A stretch of 64,000 bases of DNA from Legionella maioricensis. Its GTDB lineage: Bacteria; Pseudomonadota; Gammaproteobacteria; Legionellales; Legionellaceae. Below, piece after piece: positions 1 through 8,972 of the stretch. How positions within the stretch are numbered: position 1 is the stretch's first letter; each line of letters opens with the position of its first letter. The position numbers and the translations under genes are program-made. The DNA is taken from the NCBI RefSeq assembly GCF_023618015.1, contig NZ_JAJKBJ010000007.1, positions 1 through 64,000 of the forward strand, in the 5' to 3' direction. A model generated the notes under the pieces. It searched no databases. It worked only from the letters and a program-made list of their open reading frames with translations, and was not told the DNA's origin.

Positions 1-7
1 ACTGAAG

Positions 8-62
8 TTGAAACCCGGATTTCGGCTTCGCCTAATCCAGGCCACCCTTTTTGGGGTTTCAA
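8..62. repeat. REP-like nested inverted repeat at the end of the OPT gene
   Basis: The outer arms TTGAAACCC (8-16) and GGGTTTCAA (54-62) enclose an inner hairpin, CCCGGATT...AATCCAGG (14-42), with an imperfect stem. The core resembles the common gammaproteobacterial intergenic repeat of the CCCGGATT...AATCCGGG type. It overlaps the stop codon of the minus-strand transporter gene and could double as its transcript 3' end. Confidence 0.5.
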
Positions 63-2062
63 ATTTTATTGATGCACACTCTTCGATTTATCCACCAGGC
101 CAGGAGTAAGGTGGATAATACCCCCAGATACGCGGCGCCTGTTTCTTTCCAACCGGGGCCGGCTAACTGTAAGGCATCAGGGCTATGCAAAATAGAAAAT
201 GGAATGGCTAATAGTACGTCCATAATGGCAGAACCGGCAACCAGTCCACAGGCTATGAGCGTCCCCTTTTGTTTTCGTGTAACCGATTCTTCCTCAGTCA
301 TTTTTGTTCGTTCCAGACGTTTCTGGACAAACAAAGCAATCATACCGCCGATAAACAAGGGAAAAGAAGAAGCCAGCGGCAAATACATCCCTATCGCTAT
401 CCCTAAAATAGATAAATTAATAAAGCGTTTTAATTTAAGAATGTAATTTAAAAAGAGAGCTAATAAAATAACACAGGAACCAATTAGCATCATGGTCCAG
501 GGGAGTGAGTTTCGAAATACTGCTTCGGTAATCGCAGCCATTAATGCCGCTGTTGGAGCAGGCAAAGACTGGCTTATATCCATGCCAGGATGAGGCATTA
601 CCCCCGCAATCCCATATACATTAAACAATAACTGCATTACAGGTGGAATGACTAATGAAGAGACCACCACCCCTAATAACAGCATGACTTGTTGTTTCCA
701 GGGAGTGGCACCGACTAGTTGCCCCACTTTTAAATCTTGAGTGTTGTCATTAGCAATAGCGGCAATACCAGTAACCACCGATCCTATTATAATGGTAATC
801 GCTTCGGCCGCCTGGATTTGATGGGCATTTAGTGGAAGGGGCAACAGATGATCAATCACCGTCAGTAATAACCAGGCGGCGAATAACATCCCGGAAATAA
901 CTACTGAGCTGCCAGGACTTGCAGTAACGCCTACCATTCCTGAAAAATAAGCAGTAATGACTGAAAATAAAAAACCAATAAATAACACATACAGCACCCC
1001 GCAAAATATTACGGTCGGCGAATAATCATTATCTAAACCGACTTGTTCCAGGGGAAATATAAATTGGAAAAATAAAAACAATACCGCAGCCATTAATCCA
1101 ACACCCATTAGAATAAAGGGCATAGGGATGTCTTTATCAGTACGTGGTAAGTCTGTGTCTGCCTTTCCTTTGGAAATAAAGGCCCGAAAAGAAATGCTGA
1201 TGCTTTTAGATAAAGGTTTTATCAATTTAAAGAATGTCCACGTCCCGGCAAACAGCATAGCGCCAATTCCCAAATAGCGCATTTCACTACTCCATAATAA
1301 TGAAGAGGCTTGCTCAGGTGGGTATTGATTTAAAAATTCCGGATAAAATTGACTGACTATGGGTAAAGCAATCAACCAGGAAATCACTGCTCCTAAAAAG
1401 ATGCTAATGGCCATATCATGACCGACGAGATAACCAGCACCTATCATGGTTGCAGAAAAGCCGGCTCCTAAACCGAATAAGGAACGTTTCACTACAAACC
1501 AATAACTCCAACTACTGGCAATTAACTTAAACCCAATTTGTAATAACTCAATAAAACCGCCTATTGCACCACCAATAAAGATATCTTTTATTCCTACTTT
1601 ATCAGCCGATGATTTCAATACCTCAGCAATAGCACGCCCTTCAGGAAATTTTAATGCTTGCTCATGAACTAAAATACGGCGTAGAGGAATGGAAAATAAA
1701 ACGCCTAAAATACCGCCGCAAGCAGCGATAAAAAAATTAGTCAGATAATCAAAATGATCCCAGAACCCAATGATAATAAGTGCTGGAATGGTATAAACAA
1801 TACCTCCAGCCACAGCCTCTCCAGCAGATGCTGCCGTTTGCACCGCATTATTTTCAAGGATGGTAGAGTTGCGGAAGAAACGCAAAATACCCATTGAAAT
1901 AATAGCGGCAGGAATTGAGGCAGAAGTTAAAATTCCTAATTTAAGTGCCAGATAGGCATTAGACATAGCCAGTAATACGGTGAGTATAATGGCGAGAAGG
2001 ATCACTCGAAAGGTTAACTCTGCCACATTTTTATTTGCCGCTATAAAGGGTGTATCGGTCAT
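59..2062 (-). CDS. OPT family oligopeptide transporter
   Basis: A polytopic inner-membrane protein of 667 residues from the preferred start. Numerous hydrophobic segments span the whole length, with small conserved OPT-type stretches such as SAGEAVAGGIVYTIPAL and FPEGRAIAEVLK near the N-terminal third. The family imports short peptides (or metal-ligand complexes) by proton symport; the substrate here cannot be read from sequence. The start at 2062 is preferred over 2074 because its ATG overlaps the TAA of the upstream gene as TAATG, a translational-coupling arrangement. It is the last gene of the operon SDR-hutI-DUF3298-OPT, so it may supply histidine-containing peptides to the catabolic enzymes (inference). 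Confidence 0.88.
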   Translation of the reverse strand: MTDTPFIAANKNVAELTFRVILLAIILTVLLAMSNAYLALKLGILTSASIPAAIISMGILRFFRNSTILENNAVQTAASAGEAVAGGIVYTIPALIIIGFWDHFDYLTNFFIAACGGILGVLFSIPLRRILVHEQALKFPEGRAIAEVLKSSADKVGIKDIFIGGAIGGFIELLQIGFKLIASSWSYWFVVKRSLFGLGAGFSATMIGAGYLVGHDMAISIFLGAVISWLIALPIVSQFYPEFLNQYPPEQASSLLWSSEMRYLGIGAMLFAGTWTFFKLIKPLSKSISISFRAFISKGKADTDLPRTDKDIPMPFILMGVGLMAAVLFLFFQFIFPLEQVGLDNDYSPTVIFCGVLYVLFIGFLFSVITAYFSGMVGVTASPGSSVVISGMLFAAWLLLTVIDHLLPLPLNAHQIQAAEAITIIIGSVVTGIAAIANDNTQDLKVGQLVGATPWKQQVMLLLGVVVSSLVIPPVMQLLFNVYGIAGVMPHPGMDISQSLPAPTAALMAAITEAVFRNSLPWTMMLIGSCVILLALFLNYILKLKRFINLSILGIAIGMYLPLASSFPLFIGGMIALFVQKRLERTKMTEEESVTRKQKGTLIACGLVAGSAIMDVLLAIPFSILHSPDALQLAGPGWKETGAAYLGVLSTLLLAWWINRRVCINKI

Positions 2063-2760
2063 TAATGACTCCACACGGTTTCAGAAAGTTTAGGCTTAAT
2101 CATGGAAGAAAGGGTAGCTAAAGGGATAGCAACCGTTTGTTCTCCATAGACATAGGCAGCAACTTGATAATTATTAAATATAATGTCGATTCCTTTATCG
2201 TTGAAAGACCAGACCTGGTAGTTTTTCTCAACGGGCTTAGTCCCTTCGTTAATCCATTTCTCATCGGATATTTTTTTCGCGGTGATAGCTTTGTTACAAA
2301 ATGCAGCTATTGGTTTTAAATAATTAGCTCCAGAAATGAATAAATCAGCCAATTTAACCGGGTGACCTGCCACAAAATTTTCTACTACCACAGTATTCGA
2401 TGGGTGGGCGGCACCTCGATGGTAGATGGACACATTAAAACGAACACTCAGTGCATTTTTAGACTTATAGGGCAATGAATAAGTAATATTTAAACCCGTT
2501 TTTCCAGGTGCATCGGCAGGGGTATTTGCATCCTCGGCCAATTCCTCCATGAACTGTTTTTGCGTTTTTTCTATAAAGTTTTTAATCACCGAATTCACAT
2601 CGGCCGATTGAAATCCTTGAGGATATTTAATATCAAGGATGTAATCAGGAGTTTCTTTTTTAATCGTTACCGGAGTAATTGCCTGAACTACTGCCACATT
2701 CAACAAGAGCCCTAAAGAAAAACATATTTTTAATGAACACTTAGATGGGTATTTCATCAT
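2062..2760 (-). CDS. exported DUF3298/DUF4163-like (RsiV/PdaC-type) protein
   Basis: 232 residues with an N-terminal signal peptide (KISFSLGLLL-like hydrophobic core ending VVQA), so it is periplasmic or outer-membrane associated. The mature part has the DUF4163 then DUF3298 order: an early YILDIKYP strand, then YHRGAAHPSN, the hallmark of DUF3298, and a C-terminal NYQVAAYVYGEQTVAIP block typical of RsiV- and PdaC-like proteins. The start at 2760 is chosen because AGGAGT lies seven bases upstream; a longer reading frame to 2847 lacks this. It sits 20 bp after hutI and overlaps the OPT start. Its function is unknown; lysozyme binding and peptidoglycan deacetylation are known only for distant relatives. 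Confidence 0.75.
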   Translation of the reverse strand: MMKYPSKCSLKICFSLGLLLNVAVVQAITPVTIKKETPDYILDIKYPQGFQSADVNSVIKNFIEKTQKQFMEELAEDANTPADAPGKTGLNITYSLPYKSKNALSVRFNVSIYHRGAAHPSNTVVVENFVAGHPVKLADLFISGANYLKPIAAFCNKAITAKKISDEKWINEGTKPVEKNYQVWSFNDKGIDIIFNNYQVAAYVYGEQTVAIPLATLSSMIKPKLSETVWSH

Positions 2761-2780
2761 TTTACTCCTAATAAGTATTT

Positions 2781-3995
2781 TTAAATTGATACCCATTCCC
2801 CCGCAATCATTGTTCGATGCGGAAGTGGATATGCAAAATAATAGCATAGAGCCGCGCTATCATTGATAGACCATAAAACTAAATCAGCAACCTGACCTCG
2901 GGCAATACTGCCTACTTCTTTATCTAATCCTAAAGCTCTGGCTGCCTGAAAAGTCACCGCAGCCAATACTTCAGGTACTGACAAGGAAAACAATTGGCAG
3001 GCCATACTCATCATTAATAATAAAGAGGTCGTTGGAGAGGAACCAGGATTACTGTCCGTCGCAATAGCGATACCGACTTCTGCCTGACGTAATAATTCTA
3101 CCGGGGGTTTATTTTTTTCGCGCAGAAAATAATAAGCACCGGGAAGCAACACCGCAACGGTATTGGTTTTCGCCATGGCAAAAGCTCCTTTGTCATCCAG
3201 AAACTCCAAATGATCGCAAGATAAGGCCCCAAATTGTGCTGCCAGCACGCTCGCGCCCAGATTAGATAATTGTTCTGCATGACATTTTATAGGCAAATTT
3301 AAGGCCTGAGCAGCAAGAAAAATTTGTTCTGTCTGTTTTAGGGAAAAAGCAATGGATTCACAAAAAACGTCCACGGCGTCTGCTAAAGCCGCTTCTTTTA
3401 CCGCCGGCAACATGTCACGGCACAGATAATCAACATAAGCCTGGCTGTTTCCTTTATATTCAGGGGCTATGGCATGGGCACCCAGAAAAGTTGTTTTGAC
3501 TCTTAATCCAGCTAACTCTCCCAAACGTCTGGCCACGCGAAGCATTTTAAGTTCGTTGGGCAGGTCCAAACCATAGCCAGACTTAATTTCAACAGTAGTT
3601 ATTCCTTCATTTCTCAGGGCAAGAACTCTTGGTAAGGATTGCTCAATTAATTCCTCTTCTGATGCAGTACGCGTCTGATGAACTGTAGATAATATTCCCC
3701 CCCCGGCTTTGGAAATTTCAGCGTAACTTACGCCTTCCAATTTTAATTTGAATTCGGCGGCTCTATTTCCTGCATAAACTAAATGAGTGTGGCAATCGAT
3801 TAAACCTGGGGTGACTAATTGTCCTCGACAATCTTCTTTGACTTGTGCCCCTTCAAGAAAGTGCAAAGGTAATTCGGTCATTAATCCACACCATTCTATC
3901 CTGCCATTCTTAATAGCTATAGACTGGTTATGTAATTGCAAACCTTGAGGGTCGATAGTAGTGGCATTAAATAATAGTTTATCGCAGGTAAACAT
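2781..3995 (-). CDS. hutI: imidazolonepropionase
   Basis: Hydrolyses 4-imidazolone-5-propionate to N-formimidoyl-L-glutamate, the third step of histidine degradation, in the cytoplasm. The 404-residue length matches the family. Amidohydrolase features are visible: [19 protein letters not shown] with the metal-binding HxH, then [18 protein letters not shown] and [10 protein letters not shown] in the expected order. The start at 3995 forms a TAATG overlap with the upstream SDR gene. The later enzyme hutG lies divergently at 5.7 kb; hutH and hutU are not in the window. Confidence 0.95.
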   Translation of the reverse strand: MFTCDKLLFNATTIDPQGLQLHNQSIAIKNGRIEWCGLMTELPLHFLEGAQVKEDCRGQLVTPGLIDCHTHLVYAGNRAAEFKLKLEGVSYAEISKAGGGILSTVHQTRTASEEELIEQSLPRVLALRNEGITTVEIKSGYGLDLPNELKMLRVARRLGELAGLRVKTTFLGAHAIAPEYKGNSQAYVDYLCRDMLPAVKEAALADAVDVFCESIAFSLKQTEQIFLAAQALNLPIKCHAEQLSNLGASVLAAQFGALSCDHLEFLDDKGAFAMAKTNTVAVLLPGAYYFLREKNKPPVELLRQAEVGIAIATDSNPGSSPTTSLLLMMSMACQLFSLSVPEVLAAVTFQAARALGLDKEVGSIARGQVADLVLWSINDSAALCYYFAYPLPHRTMIAGEWVSI

Positions 3996-4756
3996 TAGAA
4001 TTCCCAGTGCAATACTTGATGTGGTGATCTTAACCAATCAACGTGATGAGCAGTATCATAAATATCCCATTCCTGAGATATATAGGTGTCCCGATCAATA
4101 TCCAATAATAACCAAGTCAAAAATTCAGCTGCGGTTTCTGGCGTTATTAGCCTATTGTTTTGCTTTAGGCGTTTATAAAAATCAACATCTTCAGGAGCCA
4201 TATTGCTACCCTGTCTGATAATAGCCTGCATTTCGGTATCTATTATTCCAGGTTTCACACTAGCAAAGAAAACTGATTTGGATTCCAGTTGCCAGCATTG
4301 AGTCAGCATGGCTAAAGCTGCTTTAGAAACGCAATACGCAGTCCATCCCTTAACTGCAAAATAAGCAGCTGCAGAACCAATATTTAAAACCCGACCATTA
4401 GTCAATTTATCATAGAGAATTTGCGGTAAAAAAAGAGGCGCATCCAGATTAGTATTCAATGCGCGATGCCATTCTTCCAGCTGGATGTCTTTGATAGCAG
4501 CAAGAGGAGCGATAGTTCCTGCATTATTAACCAATCCTTCAATTTGCGGTATATTGTCTATAAATGTTTTAATTGAATGGAGGCCTTCACTTGTGGATAC
4601 ATCAGCACAAAAATACTTAATTAAGGAAGAGAAAGAAGCTGTTTCTTCTAATAATTGCTCGCGGCGCCCAACAATTAATACTGATTTACCGCGTTTTGCT
4701 AAGGCTAAAGCCAAGGCTTTTCCTATTCCGCTGCCCCCGCCGGTAATAATAAACAT
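3995..4756 (-). CDS. short-chain dehydrogenase/reductase
   Basis: 253-residue classical SDR. The N-terminal Rossmann motif [12 protein letters not shown] binds NAD(P), NNAGT follows the fourth strand, and the catalytic Ser, Tyr and Lys are in NIGSAAAY...YCVSKAAL. The start at 4756 gives the typical [12 protein letters not shown] beginning and has a GAG-type ribosome site; a TTG start at 4777 is possible but less convincing. It heads the operon whose next gene is hutI, with overlapping stop and start codons. The substrate is unknown and a role in histidine metabolism is only inferred from position. Confidence 0.88.
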   Translation of the reverse strand: MFIITGGGSGIGKALALALAKRGKSVLIVGRREQLLEETASFSSLIKYFCADVSTSEGLHSIKTFIDNIPQIEGLVNNAGTIAPLAAIKDIQLEEWHRALNTNLDAPLFLPQILYDKLTNGRVLNIGSAAAYFAVKGWTAYCVSKAALAMLTQCWQLESKSVFFASVKPGIIDTEMQAIIRQGSNMAPEDVDFYKRLKQNNRLITPETAAEFLTWLLLDIDRDTYISQEWDIYDTAHHVDWLRSPHQVLHWEF

Positions 4757-4880
4757 GCTATTCTCATATGCTATCAATTAATAGGTGCAGATAATAACAG
4801 ACATTAGACGAACTTGGGATATTTTTATCCCAATTGAAAGCCGGTTGTGGCGAAAATAGGTCACTACTTATAAATTATGG

Positions 4881-5589
4881 GAAACGCCGTCCTAAAGGCA
4901 GTGAAGGATCTCCATTTGCTGGCACCGTGCTGCCTCAGGAGATCTCTCGCTAATGCTCGAGATGACGTGCTTTTGTTGCAGATGGGTGATTAACGCAGAG
5001 AAACGTCATCCTGAACGCAGTGAAGGATCTCCATTTGCTGGCACCGTGCTGCCTCAGGAGATCTCTCGCTAATGCTCGAGATGACGTGCTTTTGTTGCAG
5101 ATGGGGGATTAACGCAGAGAAACTTCATCCTGAACGCAGTGAAGGATCTCCATTTGCTGGGGCACCGTGCTGCCCCAGGAGATCTCTCGCTAATGCTCGA
5201 GATGACGTGCTTTTGTTGCAGATGGGGGATTAACGCAGAGAAACGCCGTCCTAAAGGCAGTGAAGGATCTCCATTTGCTGGCACCGTGCTGCCCCCAGGA
5301 GATCTCTCGCTAATGCTCGAGATGACGTGCTTTTGTTGCAGATGGGGGATTAACGCAGAGAAACGCCGTCCTAAAGGCAGTGAAGGATCTCCATTTGCTG
5401 GCACCGTGCTGCCCCAGGAGATCTCTCGCTAATGCTCGAGATGACGTGCTTTTGTTGCAGATGGGGGATTAACGCAGAGAAACGTCATCCTGAACGCAGT
5501 GAAGGATCTCCATTTGCTGGCACCGCGCTGCCCCAGGAGATCTCTCGCTAATGCTCGAGATGACGTGCTTTTGTTGGAGATGACGTTTT
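4881..5589. repeat. tandem array of six ~120-bp palindromic units
   Basis: Six head-to-tail units start at about 4881, 5000, 5119, 5240, 5360 and 5479 (periods 119, 119, 121, 120 and 119). The last unit runs into TGACGTTTTCC near 5589. Each unit carries an imperfect palindrome bounded by GTCATCC and GATGACG, with internal GGATCTCC and GGAGATC. Unit 1, 4 and 5 begin with a CCGTCCTAAAGG variant and units 2, 3 and 6 with a TCATCCTGAACG variant. The array fills most of the gap between the divergent SDR and hutG genes. Open frames inside it are repeat artefacts. Confidence 0.93.
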
Positions 5590-5661
5590 CCAAGGTTATG
5601 AAGATGTTACAAAAATAGTTTGTATTATAGATACATCAAATGTTAAATACAGGAGAATCTG

Positions 5662-6621
5662 ATGTTTGAAAACCTTTCCAATTATCAACCAGCCAATCCC
5701 TCGCTTTGGCAAGGTCGAAAAGACACCTTAAATGCAGAGCGATTTTTTCAAAAAATCACTTTTATTAAACATCAAAATGAACTGATTACAGGAGATAAAA
5801 AAACTATTTTTCTGGGTTTTGCCAGCGATGCCGGGGTCATTCGCAATCAGGGAAGACCGGGGGCAAAACTAGGTCCAGATCAAATAAAAAATCAACTGGC
5901 CAAGTTGCCCTGTCCAATGGATGCTTCCTATCTTGATCTGGGTTCTATTATTTGTGAAGGAGACGCTCTGGAATTGGCACAATATCAATTCGCTGAGTTA
6001 ATTCAGTTTTGTCATCAACACGGCCATAAAACTATTGCGTTGGGAGGCGGCCACGAAATAGCCTGGGCTCACTATCAAGGATTAGCACCTCATTATTCCA
6101 AATTAGGTATTATCAATTTTGATGCTCATTTTGATTTGCGCCCTTATCAAAAAGGTGATCCAGGTACCTCAGGTACTCCTTTTTCTCAAATTGCTGCCTT
6201 TTGTGAAGAACATCATTTACCCTTTGACTATTGTTGTATAGGTATTCAAAAGTTTGGCAATACCCCCACCCTGTTTCAAAGGGCCAGTGAACTGAACGTA
6301 AACTATTTATTTGCAGAAGATCTCTATGAAAAAAGCCAGGCCTGGCAAATCGCATTTCTTGATGATTTTATGTTAAATCTGGACCATATTTACTTAACTA
6401 TTTGTCTAGACGTTTTAGCCGAGTGTTTCGCTCCAGGAGTTAGCGCACCTCAGACTATGGGTCTTACTCCATGGCAAATCCTTCCCCTGTTGAAATACAT
6501 CATACAAAGTGGCAAAGTAGTCAGTATAGATATCGCTGAACTTTCACCGCCTCTAGACCAGGAACAAAAAACTGCTAGACTAGCGGCTCTTATTATCGCA
6601 GAATTGCTAGATACTAATTAA
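5662..6621 (+). CDS. hutG: formimidoylglutamase (ureohydrolase family)
   Basis: Cleaves N-formimidoyl-L-glutamate to glutamate and formamide, the last step of one route of histidine degradation. 319 residues. Manganese-binding ureohydrolase motifs are in order: GGGHEIAWAHYQ, NFDAHFDLRPY, and CLDVLAECFAPGVSAPQ, where the usual SxDxDxxDP is slightly altered. The start is supported by GGAG six bases upstream. The downstream secreted-protein gene follows after 12 bp and is probably co-transcribed. It diverges from the hutI operon across the repeat array, so the two arms may share a control region. Confidence 0.93.
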   Translation: MFENLSNYQPANPSLWQGRKDTLNAERFFQKITFIKHQNELITGDKKTIFLGFASDAGVIRNQGRPGAKLGPDQIKNQLAKLPCPMDASYLDLGSIICEGDALELAQYQFAELIQFCHQHGHKTIALGGGHEIAWAHYQGLAPHYSKLGIINFDAHFDLRPYQKGDPGTSGTPFSQIAAFCEEHHLPFDYCCIGIQKFGNTPTLFQRASELNVNYLFAEDLYEKSQAWQIAFLDDFMLNLDHIYLTICLDVLAECFAPGVSAPQTMGLTPWQILPLLKYIIQSGKVVSIDIAELSPPLDQEQKTARLAALIIAELLDTN

Positions 6622-6633
6622 GGAGTGTATTTC

Positions 6634-7545
6634 ATGAGGAAAACCATGCTGTGGGGCGCTTTATTGACTTTAATCTGTACGCAGGTACAAGCTGAGGTCA
6701 CTCCACAACCTACTCAATCACAAACTCCAGGTTCAACCACCGCACCTGTGACTAATAATCCAAGCAATCAAGAACCGGTTGTTATTCAAAATAATTCTAA
6801 TACCCAGCCGCTTCAGGGTACCCAACAGGGTCAACCTAAAGTAGTTCAACCCGGTCAAAACATACAAAATCCTCAGCAAACCCAACCAGTACAACAAATA
6901 CCAGCAGTACAAACGCAAACCACGGTACAACCTCAAGCTCAGACCGCTCCGGTCATCAATTGTGACTTTAAAATTCCAGCAAGCACTAAAACTGTAGAGC
7001 AGTCTTTAGTTTTAACCTGGGCAGAAAAAGCAGCAACTCAGGCCTTTGATTTTGATCCAACCAGTTTGGATACTCAAATGCAAAAGCTAAAAGCTTGTTT
7101 TACAGATCAGGGATGGACAGGTTTTAGTTCAGCGTTGGAAAAATCAGGTAATTTAGACGCAATTAAAACTCAAAAATTGACCGTGAGCAGTCAGCTCGAC
7201 GGACAAGCTCAAGTGACTGAAGCGAAAGATAATCAGTGGAAAATCACCTTGCCGTTACAAGTTGTTTATCAAAATGATAAAGAAAAAGTGACCCAATTGC
7301 TTAGCGTTAATTTAACTGTTGGTCGTAAAGTAAATGGAGACCTGGGTATTGCGCAAATGATCGCCACTCCACGCACTTCTACTTCCAATGCATTACAGCA
7401 ATCCAACAGTACGACTACACCTAATGAAGCAACAGGTAATACAACTGCCCCTACCAGCGCAACGCCAACTCCATCTAACACTGCGGGCTCCCCAACAGAG
7501 ACTCCTGCAACAAACCAACCTGCGAATACCCCCGCAACTCACTAA
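6634..7545 (+). CDS. secreted Gln/Pro/Thr-rich protein of unknown function
   Basis: 303 residues with a clear signal peptide (ending TQVQA). Low-complexity Gln/Pro/Thr-rich linkers occupy about residues 22-108 and 250-303, flanking a folded middle domain of about 130 residues that contains a CDF...CFTDQGW cysteine pair. The ATG at 6634 is chosen because AGGAG precedes it by eight bases. The middle region looks like the small periplasmic domains seen in type IV secretion accessory or DotD/IcmX-like proteins, but no family was recognised. It is 12 bp after hutG and is followed by a hairpin. Confidence 0.75.
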   Translation: MRKTMLWGALLTLICTQVQAEVTPQPTQSQTPGSTTAPVTNNPSNQEPVVIQNNSNTQPLQGTQQGQPKVVQPGQNIQNPQQTQPVQQIPAVQTQTTVQPQAQTAPVINCDFKIPASTKTVEQSLVLTWAEKAATQAFDFDPTSLDTQMQKLKACFTDQGWTGFSSALEKSGNLDAIKTQKLTVSSQLDGQAQVTEAKDNQWKITLPLQVVYQNDKEKVTQLLSVNLTVGRKVNGDLGIAQMIATPRTSTSNALQQSNSTTTPNEATGNTTAPTSATPTPSNTAGSPTETPATNQPANTPATH

Positions 7546-7559
7546 TTTAACAAGGACAT

Positions 7560-7586
7560 GCAGCATCCTGTATTAAAGGATGCTGC
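7560..7586 (+). terminator. hairpin after the secreted-protein gene
   Basis: Perfect 9-bp stem, GCAGCATCC (7560-7568) and GGATGCTGC (7578-7586), with a 9-base loop. It lies between the stop at 7545 and the ATG at 7604. No strong U-run follows, so it may only attenuate transcription into the next gene. Confidence 0.5.
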
Positions 7587-7603
7587 TCAATTATAGGAAA
7601 ATC

Positions 7604-8776
7604 ATGCGCATATTACCCGTTGGTGTATTATGCATGTTAGCCTTAAATGCACATGCAAACGTGATCCAGTATTTTGCTGGGATAAGTTATAACAACCCCT
7701 CAGAATTGTTTAAAGTAAAAAAAGGGTTATTTCTTATAGGTTCTAGCGGCTCCTATGCGGATTTAGGCTTTAATGGCAGCGTTTTGAATTTTAATACCTT
7801 GCAATATGCCTCAGGAATAAATCATTCACAAACCTATACAGCAATGCCCTATGGTAGATTAGCGAAACGTTTTAATGAAAAAACGGTATTTGGCCTCGAT
7901 GTGACTCAACCGTTCAATTCTCATTTGAATTGGGGTACTTATGCATTCACTCGCTATGCCAATACGCAAAATTTTCTGACTGATGTTGATGTTAGTCCCA
8001 AATTTTCATACGCTCTGGGCCGAAAATGGCAAATTGGCGGCGGCTTAAACTTTAATTTTTTAGTAAATAACGAAGTGAATTTTGCAGTTCCAACAGGTCA
8101 ATTCACTTCAGCAAACCTTGTTAACCCAACTTCCAGTTTTGGCACAGGGTTTAATGCCGGCGTTACCTATATTATAAATGAAACCAATTTCCTTGGTTTT
8201 ACCTATTATTCGAGAATCAAGCAAAATACAAAAGGAACGAGTACTCTTGGTCCGTTGGTGAACCCAAATCTGGCGCTAAGCTTCTACATGCCCACCACAA
8301 TGGTTGCAAATTACGTTCATATCTTCAATCCTAAGTGGCTAATCAGTGTAACAGGATTTCGTTCAGACTGGAGTGTCAATCAGTACGTGCGTCTTTTTAA
8401 TACGGCTGCTCCTCCGCCAATGAGTAATTTTGTTTTTGACATGCATTTTGGTAACTCCTATGCCTTTATTGGCGCAGTACGTAATCAAGTGGCCAAAAAA
8501 CTGGGGTTAACTTTAATCGGTATGAGAGATGGCGGTCCAGAAAAAGACAATCTTAGAACGATTACCTTTCCCTCCTATGCACAATATTTTCTGGGGCTTT
8601 CTGGAGATTATCATTTTAATGAAAATACATCTATTGAACTGTTGTATGGACATCTGATTTCCAATCCAAGCATTCAGAATCGATTGGTAATCAATAATAC
8701 GTCTATTCCGTTTACTACCGGTAAAGTGAATATTAATGTCGACGTTATAGATTTGAAATTAAAAATCGAGGGTTAG
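7604..8776 (+). CDS. FadL/OMPP1-like outer-membrane protein
   Basis: 390 residues with a signal peptide ending in NAHA and then alternating beta-strand sequence to the C-terminus. Elements such as PYGRLAKRFNEKTVFGLDV, ISPKF-like strands, NETNFLGFTYYSRIK, NPKWLISVTGF and the final LKLKIEG strand resemble the FadL/TodX long-chain fatty-acid or hydrophobic-compound channel family. The start at 7604 follows AGGAAA; an upstream in-frame start at 7580 lies inside the hairpin. It is convergent with the next gene and closed by the hairpin at 8930. The substrate is unknown. Confidence 0.7.
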   Translation: MRILPVGVLCMLALNAHANVIQYFAGISYNNPSELFKVKKGLFLIGSSGSYADLGFNGSVLNFNTLQYASGINHSQTYTAMPYGRLAKRFNEKTVFGLDVTQPFNSHLNWGTYAFTRYANTQNFLTDVDVSPKFSYALGRKWQIGGGLNFNFLVNNEVNFAVPTGQFTSANLVNPTSSFGTGFNAGVTYIINETNFLGFTYYSRIKQNTKGTSTLGPLVNPNLALSFYMPTTMVANYVHIFNPKWLISVTGFRSDWSVNQYVRLFNTAAPPPMSNFVFDMHFGNSYAFIGAVRNQVAKKLGLTLIGMRDGGPEKDNLRTITFPSYAQYFLGLSGDYHFNENTSIELLYGHLISNPSIQNRLVINNTSIPFTTGKVNINVDVIDLKLKIEG

Positions 8777-8929
8777 AGAATCATGAACTCGAGGAAGGAA
8801 AACTGCCGTGTCTGAACTGAAAGCACATTACTATTTGAAAAGGACATCCTCCCATATCCTCTTTACTACCTTCTCTAAGCTTTTATAGTTTTTTAGTTAA
8901 ATTATTCCGATACAGTCGTCATTGTCTCA

Positions 8930-8963
8930 ACAAGGAGTTGCTAGCTGGCAAGCAACTCCTTGT
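8930..8963. terminator. bidirectional terminator hairpin
   Basis: Perfect 13-bp stem, ACAAGGAGTTGCT (8930-8942) and AGCAACTCCTTGT (8951-8963), with an 8-base loop. It lies between two convergent genes. Confidence 0.7.
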
Positions 8964-8972
8964 GTAACCAGA

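Noticed and set aside
5069-5432. Open frames on both strands within the tandem repeats
   Set aside because: They are composed of the repeat unit translated several times and shift at each copy; no ribosome site.
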